From: Colwellia sp. TT2012
GTDB lineage: Bacteria; Pseudomonadota; Gammaproteobacteria; Enterobacterales; Alteromonadaceae
Direction: 5' to 3'
DNA length: 64,000 nt
NCBI RefSeq assembly: GCF_001440345.1
Contig: NZ_LJYX01000006.1
Location: forward strand, 124,001-188,000
Below the pieces are notes generated by a model. It was not told where the DNA came from and made no database searches. It saw only the letters and a list, made by a program, of their open reading frames with translations. The translations under genes and the position numbers were made by a program. Of this stretch, positions 21,186 through 30,436 are shown one piece after another. Position 1 is the first letter of the stretch; each line of letters starts with the position of its first letter.

Positions 21186-21686
21186 TTATAAACGACCTCG
21201 ATTAGCTTCTAGCGATAACACCACAACTTCTGTGTTAGTTAATCTATCTTGTAAGCTGAGTTTGTTTTTTCTATCAAAAGCAACCAAAATAGTACCTAAA
21301 CCGAATAACGTTGGTACTAGTCGTTTAATGCCGGTGTTTATACTTAATAGTGAACCATCAAGGTTTTGTACGCGTAAACGCCATGCTCTCATCCCTAATG
21401 TTTGGCCACTCTTACTCCAGAAATAGACAAAGAAAAAACTGACCCAAGCCATTTTCCATAATTCATTAGGCCACTTTAACCAAGCCGTATTGGCTATGGT
21501 ATCGGAAAAATGTTGTTGGCCTTGCATATCAAATAAGCCAAAGTAATGCCCAATAAACATTAATAAAAAACTCAAGGCTCCAGCCGCCATATAAACAGCA
21601 AAAGCGATAAGAAAGTCATAGACCCATGAGCCGAAGCGACGTCTAAAGCCAGCGCGAGGAAAAACTACAGGTGTGGTATCAGTCAT
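21186..21686 (-). CDS. RDD family membrane protein
   Basis: 166 aa with three predicted helices. Contains the RDD hallmark sites: RRFGSWVYDFLIAF near the N-terminus and GMRAWRLRVQN after the second helix. Function of the family is poorly defined (transport or ion homeostasis suggested). Convergent with lptG, a common neighbourhood. Confidence 0.85.
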   Translation of the reverse strand: MTDTTPVVFPRAGFRRRFGSWVYDFLIAFAVYMAAGALSFLLMFIGHYFGLFDMQGQQHFSDTIANTAWLKWPNELWKMAWVSFFFVYFWSKSGQTLGMRAWRLRVQNLDGSLLSINTGIKRLVPTLFGLGTILVAFDRKNKLSLQDRLTNTEVVVLSLEANRGRL

Positions 21687-22082
21687 TGAACCTTCTATAT
21701 ATTAAGTTATTGAAAATTTAAACAGCGGAAAATATTTTTTGCAGTTTAACAAAATTTATCTTAATTGAGTATCCCTATGAGCTAGGGTAGGGAAGTATTC
21801 AACCCGCTAGGTTTTATCTGTGGTGTCATAGCGTTAAACTTAAAGGAGTAAGTACTGGCCTAGTTAATTAATGAGTAATAAAAGCAACTAAGCTCGGATA
21901 ATTTATAAATATAATGTTACTAATTGGTTGTCTTATGCGTTTTAGTTATATACGACTTTGCTCACATTGATGTCGGCCGCTACTTGATTAGTATATAATC
22001 TGCGCAAACTATAGCTGTTGCCATGTAGCGACAGATACAAACATACAATCATAGAAAGTAGCTATCAAATAAAAGGGCTAGC
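21687..22082. other. Intergenic region
   Basis: 396 bases, AT-rich, no ORF or RNA recognised. Presumed divergent promoters for the RDD gene and the next plus-strand gene. Confidence 0.4.
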
Positions 22083-22520
22083 ATGAGTAGTAAATTTTTA
22101 TCTGGAAGTGCATTTATTGTTGCCGTACTTGTAACCGTGCCAACATTAGCCGAAAAAATCGGCGTTACCCTAGCAGATGCTGACACTCTAAGCCGTATGG
22201 CCGTTGGCGGAGACATTGTTATAGATGGCAATGTTAGCAAAATTGATAATGCTAGCCTCAATGTTGCTAAGGCTGTCCAAGAGCAACCTACTCGTGCCGG
22301 GGAATTAGTTTCCCTAGGTAAAGTGATGAATAGTGGCGCAGAAATCAACTCTGCGGTAAATGGTCAAGTTGCAGCTCAGCTCAGTCAAGTAAAGAAGACG
22401 CAACTACTTACACCCATTAGTATCTGGTTATTTGTTTTAGCTATGACCTTAGTTTATGTCAATAGAAAAACGCTCTTCCCAAAACAGCTTACAATGTTGA
22501 AAAAGCCTGCTAAAAGGTAA
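22083..22520 (+). CDS. Hypothetical exported protein with C-terminal membrane anchor
   Basis: 145 aa, unrecognised. Signal peptide or helix at residues 5-23 (FLSGSAFIVAVLVTVPTLAE), a 85 residue soluble stretch rich in Ala, Val and Asn, then one helix (about 110-128) and a basic tail, suggesting a periplasmic domain anchored at the C-terminus. Stands alone and is followed by a clear terminator, which supports it as a real gene. Confidence 0.6.
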   Translation: MSSKFLSGSAFIVAVLVTVPTLAEKIGVTLADADTLSRMAVGGDIVIDGNVSKIDNASLNVAKAVQEQPTRAGELVSLGKVMNSGAEINSAVNGQVAAQLSQVKKTQLLTPISIWLFVLAMTLVYVNRKTLFPKQLTMLKKPAKR

Positions 22521-22545
22521 GTTTTAGATAGCGAACGACTTCATT

Positions 22546-22597
22546 AAAAAGCCACTTTTTTTGTCAGGTATTCCTGGTCAAAGAAAGTGGCTTTTTT
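22546..22597 (+). terminator. Rho-independent terminator (bidirectional)
   Basis: AAAAAGCCACTTT / AAAGTGGCTTTTT stem between convergent genes; T tracts fit both strands. Confidence 0.85.
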
Positions 22598-22643
22598 GTT
22601 GGTATAGTCTCTTGCTTGCTAATTCCTTAGCAAGCAAGGCGAT

Positions 22644-25600
22644 TTAGGCTGAAATTGGCTGAGTCGCCTTAATTTTATAAAAGCCACAATACAGTGCTGG
22701 TACTACCGCTAAGGTTAAAATGGTACCTATGCCTAAGCCAAACGCAATCACATTTGCCATACCGTAAAACAAGGGATCTTTACCGATAATTAACGGCAAT
22801 AACCCCATAACAGTAGTGATAGTGGTCATTGCTATGGGGCGTAATCTAGTTAAACAGGCATCAACCACAGCCTGATAGTCAGACTTACCTGCCGCGGTTT
22901 CTATTTGAATTCTATCAATCAATACTATGGCGTTATTAATAATGATACCGGCTAGGCTGTACAGCCCTAGGGTAACCATAAAGCCAAAGGGTGCCTGCAT
23001 CAGAAATAAGCCTAATACTGCACCAATAAACGCTAATGGAATGGTAAGGGTGATCACTGCTGCTTGTCTAAAAGAATTAAATTGTGCCACTAGTAACATC
23101 AAAACAAGTCCTAATACTATCGGCATACTTGCCCCTAAGGCCTTTTGAGCCTCTCGAGAGTCTTTAATTACCCCATCATATTCAATAATATGGTTAACCG
23201 GTAAGTCGAGTTTTAGCGCTTGAATTCTAGCATCGATTAGCGATTTTAAGTCTTCTGCTGCCATCTCTGTATTTCGAGCTTGAATACTCACGGTTCTAAA
23301 TAAATCTTCATGTTGAATAATAGAAAATTGATTATTGGGCGCCAGTTCAGCCACTTGAAATAACGGTATACTTTTTCCTGTTTTTTCAGAATAGATGGTG
23401 AGGGTCCTTAACCGGTCTAAGTTTTCTCGTTCAGCTTGCTCGGCTCTGAGGATCACGGGAATAATTTCATCACCTTCACGGTACTCAGTGATTTGTGTAC
23501 CGGAAAAATAGGTTTCCAGTGCTTGCGCTATTTCAGATGAAGTGAGTCCGGATCGTTTTGCTCTGTGTTGATCTATTTTCACATCAATTTTAACAATCAG
23601 GTTTTCCCAGTCGGTTCTGATATCTATGGTGTTTGGTGTGTCATGGAGTACATCCATGATCTGTTGGGCTTTTCTATAGATGACATTTTTGTCTGGGCCC
23701 TTTACCTGAATCTTAATGGTATTGGAATCTGATGGCCCTAAAAACATCTTACTTACCCGAGCCGATACATTAGGGAAGTCATGCTCTATATCACGGCCTA
23801 ACATGAGAACCTTAGCGGAAATATCGGTTTCATCTTTTACATTGAGTACAATAAAACCTTTATTTTGCGCAGGGTCTTCCGGCGCTAATGACATCACGAA
23901 ACGTGGACCACTAAAACCAACATAACCAGAGTAGCTGTCGATAAAGGCAAAACGTGTTTTGTTATCTAACCATGAGAATATCTCTTTCATCTGGCGGTTA
24001 GTTTCTTTTGAAGACGTGCCATTAGGTAAGTCGATATTGATAATAATTTGTGTACGATCAGAGTCGGGGAAAAACTGCTTTGAAACCGAGCCCATGGCTA
24101 TTATAGAAATAACAAATAACATCAGCATAGCGCTGATAAACAGTGCTTTATGTCTTAATAACCAATGTAAAAACATTTCGTAATAGCGATAAAACTTTCC
24201 GGCACTAGCATCTTTATTGTTGGCCAGTAAAGCCTTACCATCAGATTTTTTTGGCGGTTTAATGAAAAAATAACATAATAATGGCGTGACACATAAGGCT
24301 AATATCCAGCTGGTTAATAAGGTAATTAAGATCACCAAAGAAATAGAGCGGGTATATTCACCAGCAACATGCTCAGCCAGCATTAGGGGTAAGAAAAATA
24401 AAATAGTGGTGATAGATGAACTCAGTAGGGGAATTGCTAATTCTTGACTGCCTTGTAACATAGCATCATAACGGGCAATGCCTTTTTCGATACGACGCTT
24501 AAAATCTTCTGCGATAACAATGCCGTTGTCTACCAATAAACCTAAGGAAATAATTAAAGTCGCTAAGCTCATACGCTCTAATTTCATATCGGCAAATTGC
24601 ATTATGGTGAGTGTAGTAAGCATAACAAAGGGCACAATAGCGCCAACAATAAGTCCTACTCGCAGTCCTAAAAATAAAATAACCACCACCAATACAATCG
24701 CCAGTGTTTGCAATACATTAACCGATACACCTCTAATGGTTTTCTCTACCTGCTTGGCTTGGTAAGTGGCAACATTGATGGTATATCCTACCGGTAAGGT
24801 GCTGGCTACTTCATCCGATTTTTTCATCATTCGCGGGGCAAATTCTAATAAGTTAAATTCGGGTAACTTTGAAATCGCAAAAAATATTGCCGGTTGGCCA
24901 TTAAAGTAGGCAAGTTTATCAGGCGGATCAATATAGTCTCTGCGCAGGGTGACAATATCTTTTAGCGCGATAAAATTCTCGCTATTAGGGATGTTGATAT
25001 AGGTATTGCCAATATCTACTATGCTATCAAAGTTACCGGAAGGCTCTACGATAAAACTGATGGATCCCGTGTCTATTTGCCCGCCTGAGCTAATAATATT
25101 TTGATTTTTCAGCTCCATTATTAACGCCTTGGGCGAGATGCCCAGTTGTGCTAACTTGGCATTAGACACTTCTAGGAAAATTCGCTCTTCTTGGCGGCCA
25201 AGAATTTCAATTTTTTTGGTGCCTGGCACGCCGTATAAACTATCACGTATATGTTGGGCAATATCATACATTTCACCCATGCCAAAACCGTCGGCGGTTA
25301 AGGCTAGAGTGATCACCGAGACATCACCAAATTCATCATTAACATGAGGAATATGTGTTCCTGAGGGCATTCTTTGATAGGCTGCCGTGGTTTTATTACG
25401 TACGTTTTGCCATATATCGTCAAGGTTAAAATAACGGTCATAAACTTTGACATGAATAATGGATAAACCTATGGTGGAGGTTGATTTAATTTCCTCAACT
25501 TCAGGGATTTTTCGTAGCTCTTCTTCCAGTTTTTTGGTGATAAGTTGTTCAATTCTGTCAGGAGACATACCGGGGAAAGAGGTACTGATAATAGCTTCAC

Positions 25601-25727
25601 GTATGGTGATAGTGGGATCTTCTTGCGCAGGCAAGGTGAAGTAGGCAAACACACCATTAACTAACATAACACCAAGCAGTAAAAAAACACTTTTACGATA
25701 CTTAAAGGCGATTTTGGTTAAATTCAT
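22644..25727 (-). CDS. RND efflux transporter permease
   Basis: 1027 aa inner-membrane pump of the AcrB/HAE type: 12 helices, two large periplasmic loops after TM1 and TM7, and the TM4 region LIISLGLLVDNGIVIAEDFKRR carrying the proton-relay Asp. Internal duplication is visible (second half repeats VVDACLTRLRPIAMTTITT). 20 bases after the adaptor gene, forming a two-gene operon; no TolC-like outer-membrane gene is present nearby. Substrate unknown. Confidence 0.93.
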   Translation of the reverse strand: MNLTKIAFKYRKSVFLLLGVMLVNGVFAYFTLPAQEDPTITIREAIISTSFPGMSPDRIEQLITKKLEEELRKIPEVEEIKSTSTIGLSIIHVKVYDRYFNLDDIWQNVRNKTTAAYQRMPSGTHIPHVNDEFGDVSVITLALTADGFGMGEMYDIAQHIRDSLYGVPGTKKIEILGRQEERIFLEVSNAKLAQLGISPKALIMELKNQNIISSGGQIDTGSISFIVEPSGNFDSIVDIGNTYINIPNSENFIALKDIVTLRRDYIDPPDKLAYFNGQPAIFFAISKLPEFNLLEFAPRMMKKSDEVASTLPVGYTINVATYQAKQVEKTIRGVSVNVLQTLAIVLVVVILFLGLRVGLIVGAIVPFVMLTTLTIMQFADMKLERMSLATLIISLGLLVDNGIVIAEDFKRRIEKGIARYDAMLQGSQELAIPLLSSSITTILFFLPLMLAEHVAGEYTRSISLVILITLLTSWILALCVTPLLCYFFIKPPKKSDGKALLANNKDASAGKFYRYYEMFLHWLLRHKALFISAMLMLFVISIIAMGSVSKQFFPDSDRTQIIINIDLPNGTSSKETNRQMKEIFSWLDNKTRFAFIDSYSGYVGFSGPRFVMSLAPEDPAQNKGFIVLNVKDETDISAKVLMLGRDIEHDFPNVSARVSKMFLGPSDSNTIKIQVKGPDKNVIYRKAQQIMDVLHDTPNTIDIRTDWENLIVKIDVKIDQHRAKRSGLTSSEIAQALETYFSGTQITEYREGDEIIPVILRAEQAERENLDRLRTLTIYSEKTGKSIPLFQVAELAPNNQFSIIQHEDLFRTVSIQARNTEMAAEDLKSLIDARIQALKLDLPVNHIIEYDGVIKDSREAQKALGASMPIVLGLVLMLLVAQFNSFRQAAVITLTIPLAFIGAVLGLFLMQAPFGFMVTLGLYSLAGIIINNAIVLIDRIQIETAAGKSDYQAVVDACLTRLRPIAMTTITTVMGLLPLIIGKDPLFYGMANVIAFGLGIGTILTLAVVPALYCGFYKIKATQPISA

Positions 25728-25747
25728 TATTATTCCTTAGGCTCGGC

Positions 25748-26848
25748 TTAGTTAAATCGCTTAGTTTTAGCGTCTAGCAAGCTAACTTGTTGGCCATCTC
25801 TAAGGAAGGCAACTCCGGCTGTGGCGATTATGTCGCCCGACTGTAACCCAGCAGATATATACACTTGGTTGTTTAAGATGTTTTCTATTATTATTTCTCT
25901 GCGATGAACTACTTTTTCCTCGGCGTTATAGACAAAGACAAAAGTCTTTTGCTCTAGTCCGGCGCTAATGGCGGTAAGTGGTATCTTGATAGAAGGCCCT
26001 TTATGTCCTGTTCTGCCGATACCCTCAAAAATAAACTCTACTTCAGCGGTCATGCCAGCGCGTAATAATGGGTTATCACCTTGTAATACAACGGTGACTG
26101 GAAAGGCGTTGGCTGACTCTGCTCTAGTACCTATTTCGGTGATACGACCCTTCATTTTTATATTGGGCAATACCGGGAATTTTATCGGTAAAATGGCGTT
26201 TTGGGTTAATTCCTGAATTAAGGTTTCGGGCACCATAACCTGAATTTCTAGGCCATGTTTACCTTCAATTTCAAAGACCGATTGGCCGGAGGTAATCTGC
26301 TGAGACGGCTCAAATAATCGTCGCGTAATAATGCCATCATAGGGAGCACGTAAAATGCTGTCTTGCAGATTTTTATTGGCAATATCTAATTGTGCCTGTG
26401 CAACAGCAACGGCACTATTATTGGCATCATAACTTGCTTTAGCATTATCAAAACCTGATTGTGAAACAACGCCCTGTTTTAGTAAGGTTTGATAACGAGC
26501 ATAAGTATTTTTAGCATCGGCTAAGCTCACTTTTGACTGTTGGTATTTTGCCGTAGCGGATTGCAGCTCTAGGTTAAAACTACGTTTATGTAAATATGCT
26601 AATGGTTGATCTTTACTAACATGTGCACCCAAGTTAACGTTAATTTGCTCAATTTTACCGCTAACTTCAAAGCTAAGTTTAGTGGCTTCAACGGGAGCAA
26701 CAATACCGGATAATACCCGTATTTGTTCAAGTGTGGAAAGACTTACTTGTGTCCATTTAATGGGGCGAATGGCCGTTTCAATTTGCTTAGTTTGTTCATT
26801 ACACCCTAGGAGAAATAGGGCGATAAAAAGTAGCGATATGGTGCGCAT
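25748..26848 (-). CDS. RND efflux periplasmic adaptor lipoprotein
   Basis: MFP/HlyD-type adaptor. I choose the ATG at 26848 (AAGGAACA ribosome site, then MRTISLLFIALFLLGCNEQ with lipobox LLGC) over an in-frame ATG six codons upstream. Lipoyl half-motifs flank a coiled-coil hairpin (about residues 85-160), then beta-barrel and membrane-proximal domains. Bridges the permease to an outer-membrane channel. Divergent from the TetR regulator with operators between. Confidence 0.92.
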   Translation of the reverse strand: MRTISLLFIALFLLGCNEQTKQIETAIRPIKWTQVSLSTLEQIRVLSGIVAPVEATKLSFEVSGKIEQINVNLGAHVSKDQPLAYLHKRSFNLELQSATAKYQQSKVSLADAKNTYARYQTLLKQGVVSQSGFDNAKASYDANNSAVAVAQAQLDIANKNLQDSILRAPYDGIITRRLFEPSQQITSGQSVFEIEGKHGLEIQVMVPETLIQELTQNAILPIKFPVLPNIKMKGRITEIGTRAESANAFPVTVVLQGDNPLLRAGMTAEVEFIFEGIGRTGHKGPSIKIPLTAISAGLEQKTFVFVYNAEEKVVHRREIIIENILNNQVYISAGLQSGDIIATAGVAFLRDGQQVSLLDAKTKRFN

Positions 26849-26972
26849 GGTTGTTCCTTCATTCACTTTTGGCTTGATAGAATTATAGGCAAAAGTATAT
26901 TGTTCAAAGTATTATCAAAAGTATTGTTGTAACCCAGTAGGTTAGCATAAGAATGCCAGCATACTTACAAAT

Positions 26973-26988
26973 GGTACTGCTCAGTACC
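26973..26988. promoter_or_regulatory. Palindromic operator 1 for the TetR regulator
   Basis: GGTACTGCTCAGTACC, a perfect 7+2+7 palindrome in the gap between the RND operon and the TetR gene. Shares the GGTACT half-site with the second palindrome. Confidence 0.7.
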
Positions 26989-26996
26989 GAAATAGT

Positions 26997-27016
26997 TTGG
27001 TACTATGTAGTACCAA
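26997..27016. promoter_or_regulatory. Palindromic operator 2 for the TetR regulator
   Basis: TTGGTACTATGTAGTACCAA, a perfect 9+2+9 palindrome. Its centre is 26 bases from that of operator 1, about two and a half helical turns; probably overlaps the tetR promoter. Confidence 0.75.
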
Positions 27017-27049
27017 TGTCAACCCTATTTAATGTTTACGGTAAAAATA

Positions 27050-27670
27050 ATGGCAAAACCTGTTAGCGAAGAAAATGAAACTTTAAGTGCTCGAGGCCTG
27101 TTAATACGGGACGCGGCTGAGCAGTTGTTTTTCCAACACGGTTTTGATGAAACCTCTCTAGAAATGATCATCAATGAAACCGGAGGTTCGCGTCGTTCTA
27201 TTTATAATGAATTTGGTAATAAGCAAGGATTATTACTCGCGGTTGTTAATAGGCAAGTATACAAACAAGCCCATACATTAAGCGATATTCACCGTGAATT
27301 GTCAGCCAAAGCTGCGCTTAATGATGTGTGTTTTCGCTTTGCCCAAGGCATGTTATCACCAACAATGATGTCGCTATTTCGCTTAGTGGTACAACAGGTG
27401 GTTAAATTTCCAGAGTTGGGTGAGGTCATTAATCAAAGAGGGCGGATAACAGGGATTTTACCTTTAGCCGATTACTTGTACTGGTTAACTGAGCAGCAAG
27501 TATTAACCATAGAGGATTGTCATTTTTCTGCGCAAATGTTGATAGAAATGACCAAAGGGCCATTACATACCCAGGCCTTATTGTTACCAAACACAGTAAT
27601 CACCGATGATGAAATAAGACAACAAGTGCATAGCGCAGTGGATATTTTTTTCAAGGCACATAAAATATAA
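27050..27670 (+). CDS. TetR/AcrR family transcriptional regulator
   Basis: N-terminal TetR helix-turn-helix: LLIRDAAEQLFFQHGFDETSLEMIINETGGSRRSIYNEFGNKQGLL. The C-terminal ligand domain resembles AcrR-type C-domains. ATG at 27050 (MAKPVSE) is preferred; an in-frame ATG at 27032 adds six residues. Likely represses the divergent RND operon and itself through the two palindromes just upstream. Confidence 0.88.
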   Translation: MAKPVSEENETLSARGLLIRDAAEQLFFQHGFDETSLEMIINETGGSRRSIYNEFGNKQGLLLAVVNRQVYKQAHTLSDIHRELSAKAALNDVCFRFAQGMLSPTMMSLFRLVVQQVVKFPELGEVINQRGRITGILPLADYLYWLTEQQVLTIEDCHFSAQMLIEMTKGPLHTQALLLPNTVITDDEIRQQVHSAVDIFFKAHKI

Positions 27671-27687
27671 AAGAGTATTAGAGGACC

Positions 27688-28812
27688 ATGGCGGCACAAA
27701 GGTTAATGAAAGACGGCTTAAATACCGCCTCGGCACAGCGAATTGCTCAGGCAATAAATCAGGTTTATCCTGAATTTAATGTGGAGCAATTTATAGCGCA
27801 AATTGACTCGGGCTTAGCTGCCCTAGAATTAAAGCAGCGGGTAAACCATTTTATTGCTGTATTAGCCAAGCACTTGCCGCAAGACTTTATCGCCTGCCAT
27901 AAAATTTTAACTCAACTTAAACCCCATTGGGATCACGGCGACCCTGATGATGCCCTACGTTCATTTGCCGCTTGGCCAGTAACCGACTTTGTCGCCAAAT
28001 ATGGCCTAGACTTTCCCGAGCTGGCATTTGACTGTTTACATTATCTAACCAGCTTATTTTCGGCTGAATTTGCCATAAGGCCGCTGATTGAAAAGTACCC
28101 TGATTTATCGGCTAAATATTTACGCCAGTGGGTAACAGATGATGATTACCATGTTAGGCGCTTAACCTCTGAAGGAACACGACCTCGTTTACCTTGGGGT
28201 ATAAGGTTACAGCGTTTTTGTCAGGATCCCAGCCCCAATTTATGGTTATTAGAGCAATTAAAAGATGATGACAGTGAATATGTGCGCCGATCGGTCGCCA
28301 ACCACTTAAACGACATTGCCAAAGATAACCCTGATATTGTTATTGATATGTGCAAACGTTGGCAACAAGACGCCTCCACTAAGACCCAATGGGTAATTAA
28401 ACACGCTTGTCGCAGCTTAATTAAATCAGGCAACCCCGAGGTATTTCCATTGCTTGGCTTTACTGAGTTTCCTAACGTTATTCTAGAAAAGTTTTCTCTA
28501 ATAAATACAGAGCTAACACTGGGTGATGTTTTATCTTTTAGTGTGCAGTTAACTTCAAGCTCAAACAGTACGCAAAAACTGGCCATTGATTTTGTTATTT
28601 ACCATATGAAAGCGAATGGTAAATTATCAGCCAAAGTATTTAAATTGAAAGAAGTCACACTAAATAGCAAAGAGAGCATTAGCTTAACTAAACAACACAC
28701 CATTAAAGCCATCACTACACGCAAGTATTATTCGGGTGCTCATAAAATTGCCATTCAGGTCAATGGTCGAGAAGAAGTCATAAAAGACTTTAAACTTACT
28801 GTTCCTGACTAG
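27688..28812 (+). CDS. DNA alkylation repair protein, AlkC-like
   Basis: 374 aa. HEAT-like helical repeat protein of the AlkC/AlkD superfamily of non-base-flipping glycosylases: KYLRQWVTDDDYHVRRLTSEGTRPRLPWG and DDDSEYVRRSVANHLNDIAKDNP are diagnostic. The last 110 residues (from LTLGDVLSFSVQLTSSS) are beta-rich like the Ig-type domain fused to many AlkC proteins. Expected to excise 3-methyladenine-type lesions. 17 bases after tetR, possibly co-transcribed. Confidence 0.85.
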   Translation: MAAQRLMKDGLNTASAQRIAQAINQVYPEFNVEQFIAQIDSGLAALELKQRVNHFIAVLAKHLPQDFIACHKILTQLKPHWDHGDPDDALRSFAAWPVTDFVAKYGLDFPELAFDCLHYLTSLFSAEFAIRPLIEKYPDLSAKYLRQWVTDDDYHVRRLTSEGTRPRLPWGIRLQRFCQDPSPNLWLLEQLKDDDSEYVRRSVANHLNDIAKDNPDIVIDMCKRWQQDASTKTQWVIKHACRSLIKSGNPEVFPLLGFTEFPNVILEKFSLINTELTLGDVLSFSVQLTSSSNSTQKLAIDFVIYHMKANGKLSAKVFKLKEVTLNSKESISLTKQHTIKAITTRKYYSGAHKIAIQVNGREEVIKDFKLTVPD

Positions 28813-29046
28813 TTATGGCCGGACAATGGCTAGTAACATCAGCATTGATGTTATGCCAGACAAATTGTGCAATTACTTTCATGTTAGGGCCCAACCTCAT
28901 GAATTGCTGAGCTGTTGCTCTAAGTAAATGTCTAAATAGCATAAATAAACAACAGTCAGTGATAATGCTGAGAAAACTAGTTGCTTACTGAACTCATTTT
29001 CGTATAATGCCAGCCTCTTTAGCCGTAATGTTAAAGTTACTGTGTC

Positions 29047-29195
29047 ACCGGAGTTATAGAATGGGTAGATACGGAGGGAATTCAAAATCCTTTGCTTGCA
29101 AGCATCAATTTTGAAGTTATAGAAAAGAAATGCCAGCGTGATGAAATTGGTATACATGGGGGATTCAAAAGTGAACGTGTCTACACGTAAGGTAT
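29047..29195 (+). pseudogene. Degenerate tRNA-Leu relics (two)
   Basis: Two stretches resemble the 5' half of the tRNA-Leu at 29368: one around 29047-29095 (GGGTAGATAC...AATTCAAAATCC) and one around 29133-29175 (GCCAGCGTGATGAAATTGG then GATTCAAAA). Both keep D-loop and anticodon-loop words but cannot form a full cloverleaf. Interpreted as decayed duplicate tRNAs or old attachment sites. Confidence 0.5.
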
Positions 29196-29367
29196 TGAAT
29201 TACTGATGAAATACTACTTATTGAGCCTTGCAAAGATTTGCAAAGAATACTGACAGTAATTAGTCATTGTTTAGTAAGATAGTTAGAAGAAAATAGTTTA
29301 CAAAGAAATCAGTTTTCAAAGTGAAAAATGACTTCTTTGCAAATTGCAAAAATTGCTACAGTCCTTT

Positions 29368-29452
29368 GCCGCAGTGGTGGAATTGGTAGACACGCCGGAT
29401 TCAAAATCCGGTTTCGAAAGAAGTGACGGTTCAAGTCCGTCTTGCGGTACCA
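29368..29452 (+). tRNA. tRNA-Leu (CAA)
   Basis: 85 bases with encoded CCA. Acceptor GCCGCAG pairs with TTGCGGT (two G-U pairs), D arm GTGGAATTGGTAGAC, anticodon stem CCGGA/TCCGG around TTCAAAA (anticodon CAA), long variable arm and T arm GACGG TTCAAGT CCGTC. Followed at once by a terminator. Confidence 0.95.
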
Positions 29453-29460
29453 TATATAGA

Positions 29461-29492
29461 AAGCCCTGATTCGAAAGAGTCGGGGCTTTTTT
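29461..29492 (+). terminator. Terminator after tRNA-Leu
   Basis: Stem AAGCCCTGATTC / GAGTCGGGGCTT with GAAA loop and T run. Confidence 0.85.
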
Positions 29493-29524
29493 ATGTCCAA
29501 AAGATAAAGTTAAAAGGTTTTTAC

Positions 29525-29803
29525 ATGGCAGCTACAGCGTACGCACTTCACATATTGGTCAAGCACAAAGAAATTGCAGAAGATATTATTGAGCAGTTAG
29601 GTAAAGGAGCTAAGTTTCAAACGTTAGCTAAAAAATATTCGTCATGTCCTTCTGGTAAAAAGGGCGGTGATTTAGGTGAGTTTAAACGAGGTCAAATGGT
29701 ACCTCAGTTTGATAAAATAGCATTTAAGGGCGCAATATTAGAGCCTCATCTCGTTAAAACTAAATTTGGTTGGCATGTAATTAAAGTGCTTTACCGGACT
29801 TAA
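29525..29803 (+). CDS. ppiC: Parvulin-type peptidyl-prolyl isomerase
   Basis: 92 aa single parvulin domain (PpiC): [18 protein letters not shown], the [23 protein letters not shown] loop and [12 protein letters not shown] end. Cytoplasmic, no signal peptide. Start at 29525 is set by an AAAAGG site; the longer frame runs back into the tRNA and is not used. Flanked by the tRNA-Leu and a copy of its 3' end. Confidence 0.92.
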   Translation: MAATAYALHILVKHKEIAEDIIEQLGKGAKFQTLAKKYSSCPSGKKGGDLGEFKRGQMVPQFDKIAFKGAILEPHLVKTKFGWHVIKVLYRT

Positions 29804-29843
29804 TTTACAATGAATGTTTTTTAAATGCACGTCTGATTAAACA

Positions 29844-29890
29844 TCCGATTTCTAAAGAAGTGACAGTTCAAGTCCGTCTTGCGGTACCAT
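29844..29890 (+). repeat. Repeat of the tRNA-Leu 3' end (attachment-site-like)
   Basis: 47 bases matching 29407-29453 with three differences, covering variable arm, T arm, acceptor and CCA. Sequence before it is not tRNA-like. Duplication of only the 3' end is what tRNA-targeting integrases leave behind; no integrase is present now. Confidence 0.65.
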
Positions 29891-29901
29891 TATTATAAAG
29901 C

Positions 29902-29930
29902 CCCGTTCTCGATTGAACGGGATTTTTTTT
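29902..29930 (+). terminator. Rho-independent terminator
   Basis: Stem CCCGTTC / GAACGGG followed by eight Ts; mirrors the terminator after the intact tRNA. Confidence 0.85.
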
Positions 29931-30274
29931 GTTTTAAATTTAGTGTAATGCTACCGATCTAGTTATTCCCCTACTCATATCATGATGGCGTGCCATAGTT
30001 ATTTATTACTATTTTTGGCAATTGGTAATGACTTCTTGGTGCGCTTAGGGGAAGTTAGCTATCGGTTGTTCGTTAGGTCAACTGATAGCCAAAAGCTGAC
30101 ATTAGCTTTTGAGTTACTAAAGGCAACTCAGAGCCTAAAGCGGCCGTTAGCTTTGAGTGTGGGTTTGCCCCTTCAGTCTGAACAACTGCCGTTAGTGAAA
30201 CAAATTAGCCCCCTGATAAGACCATATCGTTGACCTATTTTTCATCCCTTACGAGTAAAGCTCACTGCTCACAC

Positions 30275-30309
30275 AATAAAGCCCCTGCATTACTGTAGAG
30301 GCTTTTATT
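30275..30309. terminator. Possible hairpin terminator
   Basis: Imperfect stem AATAAAGCC / GGCTTTTATT between ppiC region and the convergent unknown operon. No further gene was supported between 29931 and 30436. Confidence 0.4.
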
Positions 30310-30436
30310 GAATTAGTGAGCTGACCGATAAGCTAGCTCAAACATAAAACATAAACACCTGTTTTTACAGTGATTTATCTGTGGACATTAAACCACACGA
30401 CTAAAATACAGGAGGTGAAATTAACTATGTCATCCT

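Noticed and set aside
28897-29157. 86 codon minus-strand ORF
   Set aside because: Overlaps the tRNA relics and shows no coding features.
29982-30233. 83 codon plus-strand ORF
   Set aside because: Made of repetitive AGCTTT-type intergenic sequence; no start context or family.
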